From Anaerolineaceae bacterium UBA5211 (GTDB lineage: Bacteria; Chloroflexota; Anaerolineae; Anaerolineales; Anaerolineaceae), in assembly GCA_002412595.1 (NCBI GenBank), contig DHVJ01000044.1, positions 1 to 17,818 of the forward strand: a DNA stretch of 17,818 bases. The letters run 5' to 3'. Made by a program: the position numbers and the translations under genes. Below the pieces are notes generated by a model. The model was given only the letters and a program-made list of their open reading frames with translations, was not told the origin of the DNA and did not search any database. Position 1 is the stretch's first letter; every line of letters starts with the position of its first letter. This document shows, piece by piece, positions 5,657 through 12,962 of the stretch.

Positions 5657-6772
5657 CTACCCTAGAAGGGTCATGTTATTGTGGTGAATAACTTCGTCAC
5701 CATAAGCAAAACCCAGCAGACTTTCAATTTCACTGGAGCGCTTGCCTTTAATTTTCTTGACATCCTCGCAGGCATAATTGACCAATCCAATGGCGCAATC
5801 TTTGCCAGCCGGATTCTTTACCCGTACAATATCCCCGCGTTCAAACTTTCCATAAATCTCACTGATGCCCACCGGCAGCAGCGAACCGCCTTCGCTCAGC
5901 GCGGCAGCTGCGCCCGTATCGATGCGAATACCCGCGCGCGGCACAGCCCCGGCCAGCATGAAGCGTTTACGGCTCTCCAGTTTATCCACCAGCGCGTATA
6001 TACGCGTGCCAATAGCTTCGCCGTCCACCAGCCGCTGCAAAATTTGCGGCTCTTCGCCGCTGGCAATCACCACTTCCGTTCCGGAGCGGCGTGCGATGTC
6101 AGCGGCCTGCAGCTTGGTGTGCATACCGCCCGTCCCCAAACCGTTCTGGCTGCCGCCGGCCGCCTCCCACACTTCCTGTGGGATCTCCGCGCCGCGTACT
6201 TCACGGATCAATTGCGCGTCCTTGCAGCGCTCCGGGTTAGCCGTGTACAAGCCGTCCTGGTCGGTCAGGATCAACAGCAAATCCGCCTCCACCAGGTTAG
6301 CCACCAGAGCGGACAAATTATCGTTGTCGCCAATGCGAATCTCGTCAGTAGCTACGGTGTCATTTTCGTTGACCACCGGCACCACCCCCTGCTCCAGCAG
6401 CGATTCCAGCGTATTGCGCGCGTTGATATAACGCTTGCGGTCACTGATATCCTCGCGGGTTAACAACACCTGCGCCACTTTTAGGTCGTAAATATCAAAT
6501 ATCTGTTCATATACATTCATCAGACGCGGCTGCCCAATGGCTGCCAGCATTTGCTTGACCGGAATGGACTTGGGCAGTGTTGGATAACCCAGGCGTTCGC
6601 GGCCCACTGCAATCGCGCCGGAAGATACCAGCGCCACCTGATTCCCACGCTCCACCAGCGCAGCCAACTGCTGCGCCAGCGCAGTGATCTGCGGTAAATG
6701 CAGCCGAGGTGTGCCCGCGGTGAGCGTGGAAGTGCCAACTTTAATGATGATGCGTTTCTTATCTGCGTGCAT
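5657..6772 (-). CDS. proB: Glutamate 5-kinase with C-terminal PUA domain
   Basis: ProB phosphorylates glutamate with ATP, the committed and usually proline-inhibited first step of proline synthesis. The amino-acid-kinase domain covers about residues 1-260: IIIKVGTSTLT near the N-terminus (phosphate binding), LVSSGAIAVGRERLG, VVPVVNENDTVATDEI followed by GDNDNLSALVA (glutamate-binding loop), LLLILTDQDGLYTANP, and GTGGMHTKLQAA. Residues about 275-360 form the PUA domain found in the long form of the enzyme (AIGLVNYACEDVKKIKGKRS). At 371 residues it is full length. The intergenic region with the divergent glycosyltransferase gene (6773-6894) is AT-rich and holds another TTTAATTAAA palindrome at 6791-6800, but I cannot place a convincing minus-strand promoter. 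Confidence 0.96.
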   Translation of the reverse strand: MHADKKRIIIKVGTSTLTAGTPRLHLPQITALAQQLAALVERGNQVALVSSGAIAVGRERLGYPTLPKSIPVKQMLAAIGQPRLMNVYEQIFDIYDLKVAQVLLTREDISDRKRYINARNTLESLLEQGVVPVVNENDTVATDEIRIGDNDNLSALVANLVEADLLLILTDQDGLYTANPERCKDAQLIREVRGAEIPQEVWEAAGGSQNGLGTGGMHTKLQAADIARRSGTEVVIASGEEPQILQRLVDGEAIGTRIYALVDKLESRKRFMLAGAVPRAGIRIDTGAAAALSEGGSLLPVGISEIYGKFERGDIVRVKNPAGKDCAIGLVNYACEDVKKIKGKRSSEIESLLGFAYGDEVIHHNNMTLLG

Positions 6773-6807
6773 AAATTGCCTTATTTTATCTTTAATTAAA
6801 GCAGAAG

Positions 6808-6858
6808 TATAATCCTGTCATATCAATTCAAATGAAACCAGTATTAAAAAGGTATAAT
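6808..6858 (+). promoter_or_regulatory. Candidate -10 boxes upstream of the glycosyltransferase gene
   Basis: Two copies of GTATAATCC lie 45 bases apart, with TATAAT at 6808-6813 and 6853-6858, in the divergent region between proB and the plus-strand glycosyltransferase gene. The second copy is 36 bases before the TTG start. Neither has a good -35 box at the expected spacing, so the assignment is tentative. Confidence 0.4.
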
Positions 6859-6894
6859 CCCCTTACTTTTTATTAATAAGTTGAGAATCCTCTA

Positions 6895-7920
6895 TTGACC
6901 GAACTATCTATTTGCATTTTGCCCAAATTAAAAGGTCCCGGTGGACCTTCATCTTTTCAAGCCAAGCTAATCAACGGCTTGTCCGCTTTAGGTATTGAAT
7001 CACATCACGACCCGCACACTCCCGGCACACAAGCTGTGCTGGTAATTGGCGCCACCCGTAAACTGGACGAACTCTATTACGCTAAACGCACCCATATTCA
7101 CATCGTCCAACGGCTGGACGGGATGAACTGGCTGCATAAACGCCAACCCACCGGCTGGAAGCATTATCTGCGTTCGCAGCGCATGAACCTGCAGCTCTCC
7201 TTCATCCGCCGCTGGTTAGCCGATGAAATCGTCTATCAGAGCAATTTCACGCGAGACTGGTGGAACACGGTTTACGGATCGCTGCGCAAACCCAACCGCG
7301 TGATCCATAACGGCGTCAACCTGAACACCTTCAATCCGTCCGGTGACGGCCAGCTGCCTGAAGATTTTATCCGCCTGCTGGTGGTAGAAGGCAGCTTCAA
7401 GGGCGGACACGAGCGCGACATGTTCAACGCGGTGGAAGCCGCCAACCGCCTGTCTGCCAGGCTGGACCGCCGGGTGGAATTGATGATCGTAGGGAATGCC
7501 CCGCAGCACATGCGTGAACAGGTATCCTGCAGCCATAAAGCTGCGGTGCGCTGGATGGGCCTGGTCCCGCATGAACGCATCCCTGAGCTGGACCGCAGCG
7601 CGCACATATTATTCCCAGCCGAAATCAACGCTGCTTGTCCCAATTCGGTGGTAGAAGCACTAGCCAGCGGCTTGCCTGTGGTTAGTTATGCCACCGGCTC
7701 CCTGCCTGAATTGATCGGCGAGGACGGCGGCGCAGTGGTGCCTTACGGCAGCAATTACTGGCACCTGGAAGAACCGGAAACCGACCTGTTGGTGGAAGCA
7801 GCCGTGAAAGTGCTGGATGATCTGCCTGCATACCGCGCGTCCGCGCGCAAACGCGCCGAAACTTACTTTGGCCTGGAGCAAATGGTTGCAGATTATAAAG
7901 AAGCCTTACTGGGGAATTAG
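6895..7920 (+). CDS. GT4-type glycosyltransferase (GT-B fold)
   Basis: Transfers a sugar from a nucleotide-sugar donor in the cytoplasm, probably during surface glycan synthesis; donor and acceptor are unknown. The 341-residue protein has an N-terminal domain starting LSICILPKLKGPGGPSSFQ (glycine-rich acceptor loop), a linker RVIHNGVNLNTFNP typical of family 4 enzymes, then RLLVVEGSFKGGHERD, RWMGLVPHERIPELDRSA, and donor-binding AACPNSVVEALASGLPVVSY. The first Glu of the usual E-x7-E motif is Ala246, a common variation of the CPNSVVEA type; Glu254 is retained. TTG at 6895 is the only plausible start after the in-frame stop at 6877-6879, as the next Met is far inside. No strong Shine-Dalgarno is seen. 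It is monocistronic and convergent with the phosphoribosyltransferase gene, 33 bases away. Confidence 0.85.
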   Translation: MTELSICILPKLKGPGGPSSFQAKLINGLSALGIESHHDPHTPGTQAVLVIGATRKLDELYYAKRTHIHIVQRLDGMNWLHKRQPTGWKHYLRSQRMNLQLSFIRRWLADEIVYQSNFTRDWWNTVYGSLRKPNRVIHNGVNLNTFNPSGDGQLPEDFIRLLVVEGSFKGGHERDMFNAVEAANRLSARLDRRVELMIVGNAPQHMREQVSCSHKAAVRWMGLVPHERIPELDRSAHILFPAEINAACPNSVVEALASGLPVVSYATGSLPELIGEDGGAVVPYGSNYWHLEEPETDLLVEAAVKVLDDLPAYRASARKRAETYFGLEQMVADYKEALLGN

Positions 7921-7953
7921 CTTGTCGTTCAACACCCGCAGCCAGTAAATACT

Positions 7954-8469
7954 CTATTGGTCGTGCCCATATAAGTAAGCACGTTCGCCGCCGTGCGGGC
8001 TTTCCCAAGGATAAACGATGTACGCATCTGTAGTAGCCGCAAAGAAATCCGGACGAAAGGTGCCAAAAAGATTACGGGAAGGATTGAAATGCAGCACACA
8101 GGTGTAAGGAATGCCGCCCGCACCCGAAACTCGGTTTTTTACGGCCGTAATGGTGCGCCCTGACCCCCACACATCATCCACAATTAGAATACGCTTGGCT
8201 GCCAACATCTCGTCGTTAGGGAATTGCAGAAATTTGGGCCAGGCTGAAAAACGACTGCCCTGCCGGGCGGCATTCGTCTCGGCTTCTGCCGGAAAATCCA
8301 CCGCAGCTGTCAGGATGTGCTCAACTTGCAGGGCAGCAGCCAGCAGCCCACCGGGCACAATTCCGCCGCGCGTGATGATCACCATACCATCAAATTCATG
8401 ATCGAACTGTGGAAGCAAATGATCGATTAATGCATCCACCTCATCCCAGGTTAATCGTTCTCGCCGCAT
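7954..8469 (-). CDS. Phosphoribosyltransferase family protein (purine-type PRTase)
   Basis: Type I phosphoribosyltransferases join a nucleobase to PRPP. The diagnostic PRPP loop is RILIVDDVWGSGRTITAV, with two adjacent acidic residues. GMVIITRGGIVPGGLLAAAL is the upstream strand-loop that binds pyrophosphate. The short hood regions resemble the Gpt/hypoxanthine-xanthine type proteins, but base specificity cannot be read out. I take the ATG at 8469 (MRRERLTWDEVDALI), preceded by AAGGA five bases upstream, over a TTG four codons earlier, giving 171 residues. A TATAAT box lies on the minus strand at 8507-8502, about 33 bases before this ATG, without a clear -35. It could serve purine salvage with the deoxyribosyltransferases at 2-3 kb, though they are not linked. 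Confidence 0.85.
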   Translation of the reverse strand: MRRERLTWDEVDALIDHLLPQFDHEFDGMVIITRGGIVPGGLLAAALQVEHILTAAVDFPAEAETNAARQGSRFSAWPKFLQFPNDEMLAAKRILIVDDVWGSGRTITAVKNRVSGAGGIPYTCVLHFNPSRNLFGTFRPDFFAATTDAYIVYPWESPHGGERAYLYGHDQ

Positions 8470-8536
8470 ATTATCCTTCAACGCTAAAAAGAATTTTATA
8501 AATTATACAAAGTTTTTCACAATTTTGAAGCATCGC

Positions 8537-10255
8537 TCAAGGCAATGTGAAAACTGTCTGGCCATCCAGCGATACCTGGAACTGCATGCCCAGCGATTCG
8601 CAGGCCTGAATGAATGCTTCCGTCGGGGGATAATGGCTTTCATCCAGCACTACATAAGTGAGCTGCTGCTCCTGCAGCGCAGCCACACTGGCGGCATCCG
8701 GAAAATTGGCCAGCAGCGGGTTCAGTTCGAAATAGCGGTTGGATGGAAATGTGCGGATCACCCCAATGATGGGCTTTTGGCTGGTTAGTGTGTAATACAG
8801 GCTGTATTCTTCATAGGATTGTTTCAAGGGCAGCTGCACCTGCCCGCCATAGGGCTGCTCTGCCAGCCATAGGTCCACCTCGCGCGGCTTGACAGCGGAG
8901 AGTGAATTGGGCGTAACGTAAAAATCCAGCAGGACCAACCCGATGAACAGCACAGCTAGCAGCGGCCGCCACTTGGGCCAACGCTCCAGTAGCCAGGCCA
9001 GGCCAACCCCCGCCGCGGCACAATTGAACAAGAGCGCAAAAACGCCTATACGCATCCAGGCCCGCATGATGTCATAAAACGGAATGGTCTTGAAGAAAAA
9101 GTAGCCCGGCAGATAGATCAACCCGTCCGGATTATTGAAAAGCCTGCCCAGCCAGGAATCCGGGTTGACGGTAACAGGCTGCTCCATCCAGGTCAGGTTG
9201 GTGCCCATCGATAGGATCAGGCTAATAATAAAACCAGCAACAAAAAGTTGGAACAAGGCTTGCTGCCCGCTGCGCTTACGCCGGATAAAAGCAAATACTG
9301 CCAGCGCAGTCACTGGCAAGCCTACGTATAGTGTAGCTTCATTCCATAAGTCCCGCGGGAAATTCTGCCAGACCCATTTTCCCCACAGGAATTGGCGTGT
9401 GAAAGGCAGCAGGTAATCGCTCAGGCCGGCGGAGAATTGCATCACATCCTGCAAAGTACGCGCCTCACCACCATTGTGCACCAGCATATACGGGAGGATG
9501 CCCACTGCCAGCGCCGGAATGGAAATCAGCCCGGCCAGCAGGAACTGCTTCCAGATACGGCCGTTCAAGAACTGCCTGCGCTGCAGGAACACGAAATAGA
9601 TCAGCAGCATGAGCGCACTGACCACGAAGGTGGTATAGAGATAATATTGGGAGGTCAGCGCCACCCCTGAAAGCCCAATCGCCAGCAGCCAGATATTCCG
9701 CGGAGATTTCTCTTCCTCGGTCAGGATGGCCGTGAAGCCCCAAAAGTACAGCGGGAACCATTGAATAGCCGAAATGTTCAAATGCCCGGACAAGAAATGC
9801 ACCATGTGGTAAGGCAGGAATGCATAAGCCGTGCCTGCCAGCAGCCCGGCTGCTTTAGAACCGGTCAGGTGTTTGACCCAATACGACATGCTCAATCCTG
9901 CCAACACAAAGGTCAGCAGCATAGAAATGTTGTAACCCAACACCAATTGGCCGCCCAAAGCGAAAGGCAGCGCGAAAGCCAGCTGCAGCGGGGCGATTTC
10001 TGTGGTTGCCAGGTTGTAGCCGTAAGGGAAATTCAGCAAAAAAGAGTGAAAAGGCAATTGGTTTAGATCAAAAATAGCTTGCTTGAACCAACCAATTTGC
10101 CAGATGAAATACAGGTTATCCCCCAGCCCACCGGCGATGTGGGTGGTCAGGTGCTTATACAAGGGCCGGGTGAACGCCAGGGTCAGCAGTACAAAATAGA
10201 TCACCTGCCCTGCAGCCCACAAAATGGGAGAAATTTTCTGCTTATTTTCCTTCAT
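8537..10255 (-). CDS. Large polytopic membrane protein, GT-C glycosyltransferase-like
   Basis: The 572-residue protein has about eleven to thirteen hydrophobic segments, starting with PILWAAGQVIYFVLLTLAF, then a loop GGLGDNLYFIWQIGW carrying Asp46. Multiple helices follow through about residue 450, and a soluble C-terminal domain of about 110 residues ends in FQVSLDGQTVFTLP. A first periplasmic loop holding an acidic residue, many helices and a soluble tail are what is known of GT-C fold transferases, which use lipid-linked sugars; several related uncharacterised proteins occur in Chloroflexota. I infer a role in glycan or glycolipid transfer but cannot name the reaction. The ATG has only a weak upstream GAG. 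It diverges from the phosphodiesterase gene over 80 bases. Confidence 0.65.
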   Translation of the reverse strand: MKENKQKISPILWAAGQVIYFVLLTLAFTRPLYKHLTTHIAGGLGDNLYFIWQIGWFKQAIFDLNQLPFHSFLLNFPYGYNLATTEIAPLQLAFALPFALGGQLVLGYNISMLLTFVLAGLSMSYWVKHLTGSKAAGLLAGTAYAFLPYHMVHFLSGHLNISAIQWFPLYFWGFTAILTEEEKSPRNIWLLAIGLSGVALTSQYYLYTTFVVSALMLLIYFVFLQRRQFLNGRIWKQFLLAGLISIPALAVGILPYMLVHNGGEARTLQDVMQFSAGLSDYLLPFTRQFLWGKWVWQNFPRDLWNEATLYVGLPVTALAVFAFIRRKRSGQQALFQLFVAGFIISLILSMGTNLTWMEQPVTVNPDSWLGRLFNNPDGLIYLPGYFFFKTIPFYDIMRAWMRIGVFALLFNCAAAGVGLAWLLERWPKWRPLLAVLFIGLVLLDFYVTPNSLSAVKPREVDLWLAEQPYGGQVQLPLKQSYEEYSLYYTLTSQKPIIGVIRTFPSNRYFELNPLLANFPDAASVAALQEQQLTYVVLDESHYPPTEAFIQACESLGMQFQVSLDGQTVFTLP

Positions 10256-10335
10256 GTTTTATCTCAATCTGACAGCCATGATTTTAGTATAAAATGAAAT
10301 CAATCTGAATATAACCCAAAGGTAAAGCACACGCA
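10256..10335. promoter_or_regulatory. Divergent promoter region between membrane protein and phosphodiesterase genes
   Basis: This 80-base AT-rich gap must hold promoters for both divergent genes. TATACT is present on the minus strand at 10292-10287, and TATAAC on the plus strand at 10310-10315. Neither has a good -35 box. AAAGG at 10318-10322 lies 13 bases from the plus-strand ATG, which is too far for a strong ribosome binding site. Confidence 0.35.
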
Positions 10336-11628
10336 ATGAATTTCTTGGAACAAGCCGCAAAAAAACTGCTTCCGACTTATATGCCCGCAGGTATCCCCCT
10401 GGATGAAGATCAGCTGTTACCGCGTTATGACGGATTTTCCATCGCTAACATTCCCGCCAGCCTGTGCGGTTGGCTGGGCTGCCCCATGCCCAACGGCCGC
10501 CCGTTGGACAAAACACTCACCAACCAACTTGAGCCAGAATACCAGCATGTCATCCTGGTTGTAGTGGACGGTCTGGGGTTGAGTTTCCTCGACGAACACA
10601 ACTTGATTGAGGTCGAGAATAATCCCCTGCCGGACTGGCAAGCGGTTTTGAAAGACGGGCTTCCGCAGCCGCTCACCAGCATTGTACCCAGCACAACCGC
10701 CGCCGCCCTGACTACTTTTTGGAGCGGCCGTTTGCCTGCCGAGCACGGCATTATTGGTTACGAGCTCTTTTTGCGGGAATATGGACTGATCGCCAACATG
10801 GTCACACATTCGGTAGCATCCTTCATGGGTGAGAATGGCAATCTGTCCAAAACCGGTTTCGATCCGCAGCGCTTCCTTCCCGTTTCCACCCTGGGCGCGC
10901 ATTTCAAACAGAATGGCATAGGCACCTATGCCCTGCAGCCAGCTGCCATCGCCAATTCCGGATTATCCCAGATGCTGCTCAATGGCACACAAACGCTGCC
11001 TTACCAATCATTGGAAGAATTATGGCGCCTGGCCGCGGACATCCCCGCCCGAAATCCCGGCCAGCGCACTTATACTTACATCTACTGGAGCGAGATAGAT
11101 ACCCTTTCGCACCACACCGGCCCGCAAGATGCTCAGCTTTTATCGAAATGGCGCGAATTTTCAAACCACCTGGCGCGCTTCCTCCAAACCCAACAAAGAA
11201 AAATGAACGGCCGCACCTTGCTGCTGCTCACTGCCGACCACGGGCAAGTTCCGACGCCCATCTCGCCTGACTTCGATCTGCATAATCACCTCGATTTTAC
11301 CCGCCACCTGGTGATGATGCCCAGCGGGGAAAGCCGCCTGCCCTATCTGTTCATCAAGCCTGGCCATGAGGATGCAATTCATGCCTATCTGCAAACGCAT
11401 TGGGAGGGGCAATTTCGCGCAGTGCCGTCCGAAATAGTGATCCGGTCCGGTCTGCTGGGCAACTGCCCGCTGTATGACGCAGCGCTGGAACGCATGGGAC
11501 ATTTGGTAGTCTTCCCTAAAAAGAACGCCTATTGGTGGTGGGCCAACAAAGAAAATCACCTGTTGGGGCGGCATGGCGGCATATCCCGACAGGAAATGCT
11601 GGTACCCCTGTTCAGCCTGGCATTATGA
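10336..11628 (+). CDS. Alkaline phosphatase superfamily protein (type I phosphodiesterase/nucleotide pyrophosphatase-like)
   Basis: The 430-residue protein belongs to the two-metal phosphoesterase group that includes nucleotide pyrophosphatases and phosphonoacetate hydrolase. It shows the metal-binding strand HVILVVVDGLGLSFLD (Asp78), the nucleophile region VPSTTAAALTTFWSGRLPAE followed by HGIIGYE (Thr120 or Thr121), EIDTLSHHTGP with Asp and His ligands, TADHGQVPTP with the Asp-His pair, and a late His in LGRHGGIS. All six typical metal ligands appear to be present. No signal peptide is seen, so it probably acts in the cytoplasm, which is unusual for well-known family members. The substrate is unknown. 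It is transcribed alone; the 169-base gap downstream carries the promoter of the next gene and no obvious terminator. Confidence 0.85.
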   Translation: MNFLEQAAKKLLPTYMPAGIPLDEDQLLPRYDGFSIANIPASLCGWLGCPMPNGRPLDKTLTNQLEPEYQHVILVVVDGLGLSFLDEHNLIEVENNPLPDWQAVLKDGLPQPLTSIVPSTTAAALTTFWSGRLPAEHGIIGYELFLREYGLIANMVTHSVASFMGENGNLSKTGFDPQRFLPVSTLGAHFKQNGIGTYALQPAAIANSGLSQMLLNGTQTLPYQSLEELWRLAADIPARNPGQRTYTYIYWSEIDTLSHHTGPQDAQLLSKWREFSNHLARFLQTQQRKMNGRTLLLLTADHGQVPTPISPDFDLHNHLDFTRHLVMMPSGESRLPYLFIKPGHEDAIHAYLQTHWEGQFRAVPSEIVIRSGLLGNCPLYDAALERMGHLVVFPKKNAYWWWANKENHLLGRHGGISRQEMLVPLFSLAL

Positions 11629-11719
11629 TGCACTGACACTCCCCAGCGAAACCGGCAACAAAACTCATTTCCTCAGCCTAATTATTTTCTCTGTCCTTTT
11701 ATATATACTTTATATTTAC

Positions 11720-11747
11720 TTGATATATTGCTATTTTTCTTTATAAT
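11720..11747 (+). promoter_or_regulatory. Sigma70-type promoter of the Lrp-LysE operon
   Basis: TTGATA (11720-11725) and TATAAT (11742-11747) are 16 bases apart, giving a predicted start near 11754. A second TATAAT stands at 11763-11768. The whole region from 11690 to 11785 is very AT-rich, as is usual for sites of Lrp-type proteins, so autoregulation is plausible. AGGAG at 11787-11791, six bases before the ATG, is a good ribosome binding site. Confidence 0.6.
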
Positions 11748-11797
11748 TATTAGCATTTATCGTATAATTCCTATATTATTTAACTTAGGAGTGTCGT

Positions 11798-12250
11798 ATG
11801 GACCAAATTGATCATCAAATTCTGGATGTCCTGCACAATAATGCTCGCGCGACTGCATCCGAAATCAGCAAAGGGGTTGCGTTATCCATTCCAGCCGTAT
11901 CAGAACGCATCCGGAAATTGGAAGAGAGCGGCATGATTGAACGCTACAGCATTCGGGTCAACCGCACGGCCGCGGGCTATCACCTGCTGGCACTGGTGTT
12001 CGTCACGATAGAAAAAACCGGTCAAATTGAAAACTTCAGGAAAACGGTTATTTCTTTCCCACAAGTATTGGAATGCCACCACATCGCCGGCGATTATGAT
12101 TACCTGCTCAAGCTGCTGCTGCGCGGTACATCCGAGCTGGAGGATTTCCTCAGTTGCCAGCTAAAAACGATTGATGGTGTTGTGAGATCCAACACGCAAA
12201 TCATTCTTTCCACGCTGAAAGAAGAATACAATCGGCCGCTGGAGGACTGA
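11798..12250 (+). CDS. Lrp/AsnC family transcriptional regulator
   Basis: The 150-residue protein has the standard two-domain build. Residues 1-60 are a winged helix-turn-helix (DQIDHQILDVLHNNARATAS, then SKGVALSIPAVSERIRKLEE). Residues about 65-150 are the RAM effector-binding domain with AAGYHLLALVFVTIEK, CHHIAGDYDYLLKLLLRGTS and a final helix. Such regulators bind amino acids and form dimers to hexadecamers on DNA. Its stop codon overlaps the ATG of a LysE-type exporter (TGATG), a combination in which the regulator usually senses the amino acid that the pump removes. AGGAG precedes the ATG by six bases. The RAM segment AGDYDYLLKL is well kept, so ligand binding is expected; the amino acid is not identifiable. 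Confidence 0.93.
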   Translation: MDQIDHQILDVLHNNARATASEISKGVALSIPAVSERIRKLEESGMIERYSIRVNRTAAGYHLLALVFVTIEKTGQIENFRKTVISFPQVLECHHIAGDYDYLLKLLLRGTSELEDFLSCQLKTIDGVVRSNTQIILSTLKEEYNRPLED

Positions 12251-12861
12251 TGGTTGCTAAAGGATTCCGCTTTGGTATGCTGCTGCAAATCGCCGTTGGG
12301 CCGGTTTGCCTGCTGATCCTGCAAACAGCTATCGCAGACGGATTCGGCACAGCCGAACGCGGTGTATTGGCTGTGGTGCTGGTGGACGCCATATTTATCT
12401 TCGCTGCCATTTGGGGTATAGGCGCGCTTTTCAACCGTTTTCCGCAAGCTAAAGTCATCTTAAAAATCTTTGGCGGTCTGGTACTGATCCTGTTCGGTTT
12501 AAGCAGCATCCTGGGAATTTTTGGCCTCTCTTTATTACCCGGCTTAAACTTAACCGCCCATTCCGACAACCAAAACTTCTTTTTTACCATGCTGCTGTTA
12601 ACACTCTCCAACCCATTGACCATCCTGTTTTGGGCGGGGGTGTTCTCCACCAAGCTGGCAGAAGAAAACTTCCAACGCGGTCAGGTCTATGCCTTCGGTG
12701 GCGGCGCAGTGCTGTCCACCGCTTTTTTCCTAAGCCTGGTATCTTTTCTGGGCAGCCTTATCAACGCCCACGTTCCCGCCGTTTTTATCCAGATTCTCAA
12801 CTTTATCGTGGGTCTGGTTTTGATCAGCTTCGGTTTGCGTACTATGCTTAAAAAAGTTTAG
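12250..12861 (+). CDS. LysE/RhtB-family amino acid exporter
   Basis: The 203-residue membrane protein begins GFRFGMLLQIAVGPVCLLIL, matching the N-terminal motif of LysE-type exporters (G-x2-x-G-x4-x-x-GP). It has about six hydrophobic segments, including ILKIFGGLVLILFGLSSILG and FFFTMLLLTLSNPLTILFW, the latter containing the family's conserved N-P. It should export an amino acid or related metabolite across the cytoplasmic membrane. The ATG overlaps the stop codon of the Lrp-type gene by one base (TGATG), so expression is coupled to the regulator. The gene ends at a strong hairpin terminator, so this is a closed two-gene operon. The substrate is not evident. Confidence 0.88.
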   Translation: MVAKGFRFGMLLQIAVGPVCLLILQTAIADGFGTAERGVLAVVLVDAIFIFAAIWGIGALFNRFPQAKVILKIFGGLVLILFGLSSILGIFGLSLLPGLNLTAHSDNQNFFFTMLLLTLSNPLTILFWAGVFSTKLAEENFQRGQVYAFGGGAVLSTAFFLSLVSFLGSLINAHVPAVFIQILNFIVGLVLISFGLRTMLKKV

Positions 12862-12888
12862 GCTCCTCAATCCACTATCAACGTTAAT

Positions 12889-12931
12889 AACAACTCGCCC
12901 ACCCTTTCGGATGAGCGAGTTGTTTATTTTT
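12889..12931 (+). terminator. Rho-independent terminator of the Lrp-LysE operon
   Basis: AACAACTCGC (12889-12898) pairs perfectly with GCGAGTTGTT (12915-12924) across a 16-base loop and is followed by TATTTTTC. It lies 27 bases after the exporter stop codon. On the other strand the tail is poor in T, so it is probably one-directional. Confidence 0.85.
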
Positions 12932-12962
12932 CAACAGAGCTAAGCTCCGACAGTTGCACGAA

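Noticed and set aside
5681..6463. Open frame of 260 codons on the plus strand opposite proB
   Set aside because: Lies entirely antisense to a clear proB gene; the His/Gln/Arg-rich product shows no fold or ribosome binding site.
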